Source: an uncultured Phocaeicola sp.
Lineage (GTDB): Bacteria > Bacteroidota > Bacteroidia > Bacteroidales > Bacteroidaceae
Assembly: GCA_947626525.1 (NCBI GenBank)
Contig: CANQSM010000008.1
Location: forward strand, 1 to 56,373
DNA length: 56,373 nucleotides
Reading direction: 5' to 3'
Shown here piece by piece: positions 50,941-56,373 of this stretch. The position numbers were made by a program, and so were the translations under genes. How positions within the stretch are numbered: the first letter of the stretch is position 1; the number at the start of each line of letters is the position of its first letter. The notes beneath the pieces are model-generated. The model made no database searches. It saw only the letters and a list, made by a program, of their open reading frames with translations, and was not told where the DNA came from.

Positions 50941-52000
50941 TTACGGCTCTTTGCTCCAGGCAATAGCGACTCAGACCATAATTGAAAACTTGGGTCATAA
51001 GTGTGAAATAATCGACTATATGCGCAATGATGAGCACGGATTTCATGGAGTGATTACCGCCTTACAAAGAAAAAGGGAATGGACAGACAGTATATTAAAG
51101 GAGTTGGCCTATGTGATTCTACGTTATCCGGATGAAAAAATAGCGGAAATGAGATTCGGTGCGATGCGCCGTAAATATTTGAACCTGACGGAACGTTGCC
51201 GGACATTTAAAGGCTTATCAAAACTTGATGCGGATGTATTCATGACCGGCAGCGATCAGGTGTGGGGACCGATGATGAACGGTAAGCCTGACGGAGCTTA
51301 CTTTCTTGATTTTGTAAAACAAGGAAAGAAAGTGGCATACGCCGCTAGCTTCGGGCGCACGGAATTCATGCCACAAGTGTTGTTCGAATATAAAAAACTG
51401 TTAGGTTGTTATGACCGTATTGCCGTCCGTGAAAACTCTGCAGTAAAGTTGCTTGAAGAAATGAATATAGCTTGTGTCGGACAGGTACTCGATCCAACGC
51501 TGTTGTTGACGGGTGAGGAGTGGAGTCAGTACATTAAGAAGGACGTAAAAGGAAAATACGTATTGGTTTATCAGTTGCACAACAATCCGATGCTGTGCAG
51601 ATATGCCCAGCATTTTGCAAATAAAGTGAAATTGCCTTTATTGCGTATTTCGCCATCTTTCCATCAGTTTCGCTGTGGCGGAAAGTTTGTTTATTTACCA
51701 GATATAGACGAGTTCCTGTCGTATATCAAGAACTCTACTTATTTTATTACCGACTCGTTCCACGGGACAGCTTTTGCAATCAATTTTAATCGGCAGTTCA
51801 TTGAGATATTGCCCAATAACAAAACTGATTCTCGTAATCAAAGTATTTTACAGCTTACAGGGCTGACCGAACGTATAGTAACTGACTATGAAAATTTCTC
51901 TATTGCCAATAAGACAATTGATTATAAGACTGTGAACGAGATTTTGGATAAAGAAAGACGGAAATCTATGAAGATACTTAAAACTCTTTTGGGGGATTAG
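50903..52000 (+). CDS. Polysaccharide pyruvyl transferase family protein
   Basis: The 365-residue protein has the family's opening KIITRHAVSNYGSLLQAIAT and the diagnostic FMTGSDQVWGPMMNG (about 112-126), then YAASFGRTEFMP, IAVRENSAVKLLEEMNI and, in the second domain, FITDSFHGTAFAINFNRQFI. Such CsaB/WcaK-like enzymes transfer pyruvate from phosphoenolpyruvate to a sugar as an acidic ketal, giving the polymer charge. The fold is GT-B-like and cytoplasmic. It overlaps the preceding glycosyltransferase by 38 bp, and a GT4 gene follows 6 bp later. Confidence 0.88.
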   Translation: MDIKIITRHAVSNYGSLLQAIATQTIIENLGHKCEIIDYMRNDEHGFHGVITALQRKREWTDSILKELAYVILRYPDEKIAEMRFGAMRRKYLNLTERCRTFKGLSKLDADVFMTGSDQVWGPMMNGKPDGAYFLDFVKQGKKVAYAASFGRTEFMPQVLFEYKKLLGCYDRIAVRENSAVKLLEEMNIACVGQVLDPTLLLTGEEWSQYIKKDVKGKYVLVYQLHNNPMLCRYAQHFANKVKLPLLRISPSFHQFRCGGKFVYLPDIDEFLSYIKNSTYFITDSFHGTAFAINFNRQFIEILPNNKTDSRNQSILQLTGLTERIVTDYENFSIANKTIDYKTVNEILDKERRKSMKILKTLLGD

Positions 52001-52006
52001 GGTAAA

Positions 52007-53164
52007 GTGAAAATCTTATTGGTCAATAAATTCTATTACCGCCGGGGCGGTGATTGTGTTTACGTGCTCAATCTTGAACAGTTGTTGAAGAAACACGGAC
52101 ATGAAGTGACCGTATTTGCCATGGATTATCCAGAGAATATAGACACGGAATGGAAGCGGTATTTCCCTCAGAACATGACTAAATGGATGGCCTTTACGCG
52201 TCCGTTCGGTTCAAGAGAGGTAAGGGGAAAATTCAACAGGCTTTTGGATGACTTCCGTCCAGAAGCGGTACATCTGAACAATATCCACACCCAGCTGTCT
52301 CCCGTGCTGGCTGAATTGGCACACGGGCGCGGTATAAAGGTCGTGTGGACTCTGCATGATTATAAATTGCTGTGTCCGCGATATGATTGTCTGCTCAACG
52401 GAGATATGGTGTGTGAAGCTTGTTTCAAAGGGGATAAGAAAGCATGTCTGGACCACAAATGCATGAAAAGTTCCAAATTGGCCTCTTTCGTGGGGTTTCG
52501 TGAAGCGAATGTGTGGAACCGGAAGAGATTGGAAACTTCAACGGATGTGTTTGTCTGTCCGAGCCGGTTTATGGCAGAGAAGATGTCACAAGGAGGCTTT
52601 GATCAAAAGAAGCTATATCCGTTGTGCAACTTTATCGATGTGGAGAAGTGTATAGGCTTGGATTGTACTGAACGGAAAGATTATTATTGTTTTATAGGCC
52701 GGTTGAGTCATGAGAAAGGGGTGAAAACGTTGATTGAGGCTGCCAACCGACTTCCATATAAATTGAAGATTATCGGTGACGGACCGCTCTATGGCGAGTT
52801 GAAAGCTATTGCCCATAATCATATTGAATTCTTAGGACATAAGGGTTGGGATGAAATTAAGATGCTTGTGGGGCAGGCCCGTTTCTCAGTGATTCCTTCT
52901 GAATGGTATGAGAATAATCCCCTCTCGGTGATTGAAGCGGAATGTCTTGGCACTCCTGTTTTAGGAGCTGCCATAGGTGGTATTCCGGAATTAATAACTC
53001 CAGTGTCCGGCATGACTTTCGAAAGCCGTAATGCGGATGATTTGGAATCGAAAATAGAGGCTATGTTTGACCATAAATTTGATTATTCGGCGATTGCCGG
53101 GGCATCGCTGAGGCGATACGATGCCGGGGCTTACTACCATGAGATAATGAAAATATATAAATGA
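52007..53164 (+). CDS. Family 4 glycosyltransferase
   Basis: The 385-residue GT-B enzyme starts at GTG 52007 (KILLVNKFYYRRGGDCVYVL). The N-terminal acceptor domain (about 1-190) contains VHLNNIHTQLSPVLAELAHG, VVWTLHDYKLLCPRYDCL and a cysteine cluster (CEACFKGDKKACLDHKC) common in this subgroup. The C-terminal donor domain has YYCFIGRLSHEKGVKTLIEA, LKIIGDGPLYGEL and the E-x7-E motif in SEWYENNPLSVIEAECLGTP. It adds a sugar to the growing repeat unit. Confidence 0.87.
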   Translation: MKILLVNKFYYRRGGDCVYVLNLEQLLKKHGHEVTVFAMDYPENIDTEWKRYFPQNMTKWMAFTRPFGSREVRGKFNRLLDDFRPEAVHLNNIHTQLSPVLAELAHGRGIKVVWTLHDYKLLCPRYDCLLNGDMVCEACFKGDKKACLDHKCMKSSKLASFVGFREANVWNRKRLETSTDVFVCPSRFMAEKMSQGGFDQKKLYPLCNFIDVEKCIGLDCTERKDYYCFIGRLSHEKGVKTLIEAANRLPYKLKIIGDGPLYGELKAIAHNHIEFLGHKGWDEIKMLVGQARFSVIPSEWYENNPLSVIEAECLGTPVLGAAIGGIPELITPVSGMTFESRNADDLESKIEAMFDHKFDYSAIAGASLRRYDAGAYYHEIMKIYK

Positions 53165-53191
53165 GATGTGGGGTTGTTGATTTATTATTCG

Positions 53192-53199
53192 TATCTTTG
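53192..53199 (+). promoter_or_regulatory. -7 promoter box TATCTTTG ahead of the AAA remnant
   Basis: Exact TAnnTTTG, 24 bp before ATG 53224. It probably belonged to the intact ATPase gene. Confidence 0.4.
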
Positions 53200-53223
53200 G
53201 ACTCCAAACAAACAAAGAACGGA

Positions 53224-53557
53224 ATGAACAGGTTGGTAATAAAGAATTTTGGTGCGATAAAGGAAGCCTCGGTCGAACTGAAACCCTTGTTGCTGTTGAT
53301 TGGCGGACAAGGTACGGGGAAAAGTACGATTGCCAAAGTCTTGTCGATTTGCAGGGATGTGACTTAAGGAGCGTATTGAATGTGCTCAAAATCATTTTGG
53401 AATCCATACGGAAACTGATATAAGATGTCATATCATAGTGTCTGTTCTGTTTCCGAGGAGCCGGGCCGTGGAACAAACGTATCAATTGGCTTTTGCGCAA
53501 GATACGGGCATAGCTTTAAGTTTTGAGAATAAAATTACTTTCCATTCCGTATTGTAA
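53224..53557 (+). pseudogene. Truncated AAA ATPase gene with an unassigned tail
   Basis: ATG 53224 starts MNRLVIKNFGAIKEASVELK followed by the Walker A IGGQGTGKSTIAKVLS, the front of an SMC/RecF-like AAA ATPase. The frame stops after 47 codons (TAA 53365-53367). A second open stretch in another frame (53363-53557, LKERIECAQNHFGIHTETDI to KITFHSVL) may be the original C-terminus or unrelated. The body of the gene is missing. Its own -7 box suggests it was an independent insert between capsule genes. Confidence 0.6.
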
Positions 53558-53684
53558 TACTTATAGCATAATCATCCCTTTTTTACTACATAATAATAAG
53601 TAGGCTGGTACTTAGGTCTATACATGTACGGTTATATGGCTGTACATCTTTTTTGTTTCTGTTTCATAAATACAAATTTATTTT

Positions 53685-54758
53685 ATGATGGCAAATTGCA
53701 ATATTCCGTGTTCCACGGATGCAAGTATCATTTTGACTTATCGTTGCCCGATGAAGTGCAAGATGTGTAATATCTGGTTTAATCCGACTCATAAGAGTGA
53801 GGAAATCAAGGCGTGTGATTTGCGCACGCTGCCGAAGTTGAAGTTTATCAATCTGACCGGTGGTGAGCCGTTCATCCGTGAAGACCTGGACGAGATAGTG
53901 GAGGAGTGTTACAGGCATACCGGCCGCATCGTCATTTCCACTTCCGGATGGTTTGAGGGGAAAGTGGTTGCGTTGGCAAAGAAGTTCCCTGATATCGGAA
54001 TCCGCATCTCCATCGAGGGACTGAGCCAAAAGAACGACGAGCTGAGAGGCCATGCGGGAGGTTTTGATAAGGGGCTTCGTACGTTGCTGGCGTTGAAAGA
54101 GCTGGGACTGAAGGATATCGGATTCGGTTGTACGGTTTCCAATAATAATTCAAGGGACATGCTTTCCCTTTATCAGTTGAGTAAGTCGCTCGGAATGGAG
54201 TTTGCCACGGCCGCTTTCCATAACAGCTATTATTTTCATAAGGACGACAATGTGATAACGAACAAGGAGGAGGTTTGCGGGAACTTTGCGAAACTGATAG
54301 AATGGCAGTTGAAGGAAAATCATCCTAAAAGTTGGTTCCGGGCATGGTTCAACATGGGACTTATCAATTATATTGAAGGCGGAAAGCGCATGCTCCCTTG
54401 CGAGGCGGGTATGGTGAACTTCTTCATCGACCCGTTCGGAGATGTGTATCCATGTAACGGGTTGGAAGAAAAGTATTGGATGAAATCGATGGGGAATATT
54501 CATGAGACCCCGGATTTCATGGAGATCTGGAAGAGCGGTCGGGCTCAGGAGGTGCGTGCGATGGTGCGCAAGTGCCCCAAGAACTGCTGGATGGTGGGTA
54601 CGGCAAGTCCGGTGATGCACAAGTACCTCAGGTATCCTGCCAGGTGGGCGCTGACAAACAAGCTGCGCTCGATGCGGGGAAAGCCTGCTTGCATAGACCC
54701 GAAGTGGTGCGACGTGGGACAAGACCCGTGTCAGGGGGATTTGAGGGAGAAGTTCTGA
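53685..54758 (+). CDS. Radical SAM protein with SPASM-like C-terminus (capsule-associated)
   Basis: The 357-residue protein has the radical SAM cluster motif C-x3-C-x2-C in TYRCPMKCKMCNIWFNP (about 19-35), the SAM-binding INLTGGEPFIREDLDEI and GIRISIEGLSQ. Later cysteines in PFGDVYPCNGLEEKYW, then CPKNCWMVG, and near the end (KPACIDPKWCDVGQDPC) may bind auxiliary Fe-S clusters as in SPASM/twitch proteins. Reaction and substrate are unknown. Position among glycosyltransferases suggests modification of a sugar or lipid-linked intermediate. Start may be either of two adjacent ATGs (53685, 53688). Confidence 0.85.
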   Translation: MMANCNIPCSTDASIILTYRCPMKCKMCNIWFNPTHKSEEIKACDLRTLPKLKFINLTGGEPFIREDLDEIVEECYRHTGRIVISTSGWFEGKVVALAKKFPDIGIRISIEGLSQKNDELRGHAGGFDKGLRTLLALKELGLKDIGFGCTVSNNNSRDMLSLYQLSKSLGMEFATAAFHNSYYFHKDDNVITNKEEVCGNFAKLIEWQLKENHPKSWFRAWFNMGLINYIEGGKRMLPCEAGMVNFFIDPFGDVYPCNGLEEKYWMKSMGNIHETPDFMEIWKSGRAQEVRAMVRKCPKNCWMVGTASPVMHKYLRYPARWALTNKLRSMRGKPACIDPKWCDVGQDPCQGDLREKF

Positions 54759-54759
54759 T

Positions 54760-54870
54760 TTACCTGATTCTTTTACCAGTCAGGAAAAGCCACACAGCAG
54801 ACAGGCAAGAAACCGTTATGATTCTTGCATAAAGCATATTCTCTTTAAGGCGGTTTAGTAGCTGTCTCAT
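54760..54870 (-). CDS. Possible small membrane protein (36 residues)
   Basis: A leftward frame from ATG 54870 reads MRQLLNRLKENMLYARIITV and a hydrophobic stretch (VSCLSAVWLFLTG), ending RIR. A leftward -7 box TACTTTTG lies at 54891-54898, 20 bp upstream, without a -33 at normal spacing. It is the only leftward candidate in the capsule region. No family recognised. Confidence 0.3.
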   Translation of the reverse strand: MRQLLNRLKENMLYARIITVSCLSAVWLFLTGKRIR

Positions 54871-54929
54871 TGATTCGGCTTTTGTCTTTACAAAAGTAAC
54901 AGTTTGTTTTCAAAATCAAGAATGTTTTT

Positions 54930-56054
54930 ATGAAGATTGTTGTGACCGGCACCCGTGGTATTCCGAATATCATGGGTGGCGTGGAGACGCACTGCGAGGA
55001 GCTGTTCCCGAGGATTGCGGCAAGGGGCTTCGATGTGACCGTGATACGCAGGGACAGTTATGTGAGGGATAATCTGACGGAATGGAAAGGCGTGAAGCTG
55101 GTGGACATGGAAAGCCCGAAGAAAAAATCGTTCGAGGCCATCATCCATACATTCCGTGCCATCCGCCGTGCTAAAAGACAGGGGGCTGATATCATTCATA
55201 TCCATGCCATAGGTCCTGCATTGCTGGTGCCATACGCCAAGATGCTGGGCATGAAGGTGGTGTTCACCCATCACGGGCCGGACTATGACCGAGACAAATG
55301 GGGCTTCTCAGCCAAGGCGATGTTGAGGCTGGGTGAACGCATGGGCTGCATGTTTGCGGACGAGGTGATTGTCATATCCGATGTCATCCGTAACCTGATA
55401 AGAGGGAAGTATGGAAGGACGCAGCACGTACACCTTATATATAATGGTGTGTCGCAACCGGAAGTCTGTGACTTTCCTGAATATTTCGAGGAATTAGGCA
55501 TTGAGAAGGGGAAGTACATCTTGGGCATGTGCCGTTTTGTGCCGGAAAAGAACCTGCACCACCTGGTGGCAGCTTTTACCAAAGTGAAGAATGAAGAGTC
55601 AGGAATGAAGCACGGCGGTTCCGGCATTAAATTGGTGCTTGCCGGTGACACGGATTTTGAGGATGACTATTCATTGTCATTGAAGAGGAAGGCAAAAGAG
55701 AACGGGGTTGTGCTGACCGGATTTGTTAAAGGCCGGAAGTTACATTCTCTATTGTCCAATGCTTGTGTCTATTGTCTTCCTTCCAGCCACGAAGGATTGC
55801 CTATTTCGTTGTTGGAAGCCATGAGTTACCGTTTGCCGGTCGTGGTGAGTGACATCCCCGCCAATAAGGAGATAGGGTTGTCGGAAAAGTGTTATTTCCC
55901 GTGCGGGGACATCGAAGCGTTGACTCGGCGACTGGCATATTGGGTGGAAAGACCCTTACAGCGGATGGATTACGGGATGAAGGCTTATGATTGGGATGCG
56001 ATTGCAGTCCAAACGGCCGATGTATACAGAAGTCTCATGGCTTCCGGCCGGTAA
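54930..56054 (+). CDS. Family 4 glycosyltransferase with DUF1972-type N-terminus
   Basis: The 374-residue GT-B enzyme begins KIVVTGTRGIPNIMGGVETH, the start typical of DUF1972/rhamnosyltransferase-like proteins. IIHIHAIGPALLVPYAKMLG, VVFTHHGPDYDRDKWG and NGVSQPEV follow. The C-terminal GT1 domain has LGMCRFVPEKNLHHLVAAF, VLAGDTDFEDDY and E-x7-E in SSHEGLPISLLEAMSYRLP. This type often adds rhamnose or a deoxysugar early in repeat-unit synthesis; the substrate here is not shown. No further biosynthetic gene follows before the helicase. Confidence 0.87.
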   Translation: MKIVVTGTRGIPNIMGGVETHCEELFPRIAARGFDVTVIRRDSYVRDNLTEWKGVKLVDMESPKKKSFEAIIHTFRAIRRAKRQGADIIHIHAIGPALLVPYAKMLGMKVVFTHHGPDYDRDKWGFSAKAMLRLGERMGCMFADEVIVISDVIRNLIRGKYGRTQHVHLIYNGVSQPEVCDFPEYFEELGIEKGKYILGMCRFVPEKNLHHLVAAFTKVKNEESGMKHGGSGIKLVLAGDTDFEDDYSLSLKRKAKENGVVLTGFVKGRKLHSLLSNACVYCLPSSHEGLPISLLEAMSYRLPVVVSDIPANKEIGLSEKCYFPCGDIEALTRRLAYWVERPLQRMDYGMKAYDWDAIAVQTADVYRSLMASGR

Positions 56055-56092
56055 GGCCAAAGCTAACAGGCAAATGATTGTTTCTTCCATTG

Positions 56093-56373
56093 ATGACACA
56101 CCGTGACGACAGTTTTCTATTCAACTACCAGGTTGAGATGAAGGACCGTCTGTATGCCTCCTGGAAGGAGGTCCGCTCCGTGATGGTTCAGATGCCCACG
56201 GGTACGGGGAAGACGCACCTTCTGGTCTCCGTTGTCCGCGACTATGTCCGGTCGGAGTTCCGTCCTGTTTGGATTGTGGTCCACCGCATCGAGCTTGTGG
56301 AGCAGATATCCTCCACGCTGGTCCGTTACGGGATTTCCCATGTCCGTTATGCGTGCGGTTCGTTCAGTTCCAT
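56093..56373 (+). CDS. DEAD/DEAH-box helicase, N-terminal part (runs off right edge)
   Basis: From ATG 56093 the frame reads 93 codons to the window edge. FLFNYQVEMKDRLYASWKEV resembles the Q-motif region. VMVQMPTGTGKTHLLVSVV is a superfamily 2 Walker A (motif I), and PVWIVVHRIELVEQIS is motif Ia. Domains II-VI lie outside. Codon use is GC-richer than the capsule genes, so it may mark the end of the capsule cluster or a separate insert. Confidence 0.75.
   Translation, partial: MTHRDDSFLFNYQVEMKDRLYASWKEVRSVMVQMPTGTGKTHLLVSVVRDYVRSEFRPVWIVVHRIELVEQISSTLVRYGISHVRYACGSFSS

Overview
The window looks like a Bacteroidales chromosome. Promoters carry the Bacteroidetes -7 motif TAnnTTTG. Starts often lack a clear Shine-Dalgarno. 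The genes include a SusC/RagA-type receptor, DUF4827, TamB with a lipoprotein TamA-like partner, and a capsule locus headed by a UpxY-type antiterminator behind an invertible promoter. A tyrosine recombinase directly upstream of such a promoter fits Parabacteroides best; the genus is an inference.

Layout. (1) 1-3000: accessory, decayed DNA. It has the 5' end of a leftward SusC-like gene, a 37-bp inverted repeat pair upstream of it that may bound an invertible promoter, palindromic repeats, gene scraps, and an AbiE toxin-antitoxin pair with intact antitoxin and broken toxin. (2) 3043-12000: an ECF sigma factor with a membrane-anchored barrel protein, then housekeeping genes (rpe, comEC, nrnA-like DHH enzyme, DUF4827 lipoprotein, glmM, hemW) and an SDR pseudogene. 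(3) 12285-20750, all leftward: a small secreted protein behind a strong sigma-54 promoter match, an NtrC-type regulator, a hybrid histidine kinase, a MATE exporter, an M16 peptidase and a cyclophilin. (4) 21011-35905: DHODH-like protein, TamB-TamL, a nucleotidyltransferase, a priming glycosyl-phosphate transferase, an ABC-F ATPase and an M13 peptidase. (5) 36081 to the right edge: a phase-variable polysaccharide locus.

The capsule region is the most interesting part. Two perfect 31-bp inverted repeats (37121-37151 and 37299-37329) flank a 147-bp segment whose only good promoter points left, away from the capsule genes, so the locus is sequenced in the OFF orientation. The adjacent recombinase appears to have lost its first catalytic arginine (Cys169, one C-to-T change from Arg), which could lock the switch. 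Downstream come a long UpxY-like protein, a cassette of an AlbA_2/Schlafen-type protein and an AAA-ATPase/PD-(D/E)XK protein with their own promoters, then flippase, polymerase, six glycosyltransferases, a pyruvyltransferase and a radical SAM enzyme. Within the locus are a degraded UDP-galactopyranose mutase and a serine-acetyltransferase-like gene frameshifted next to a G9 tract. The window ends inside a DEAD/DEAH helicase gene.

All assignments come from reading translations and motifs; no database search was run.
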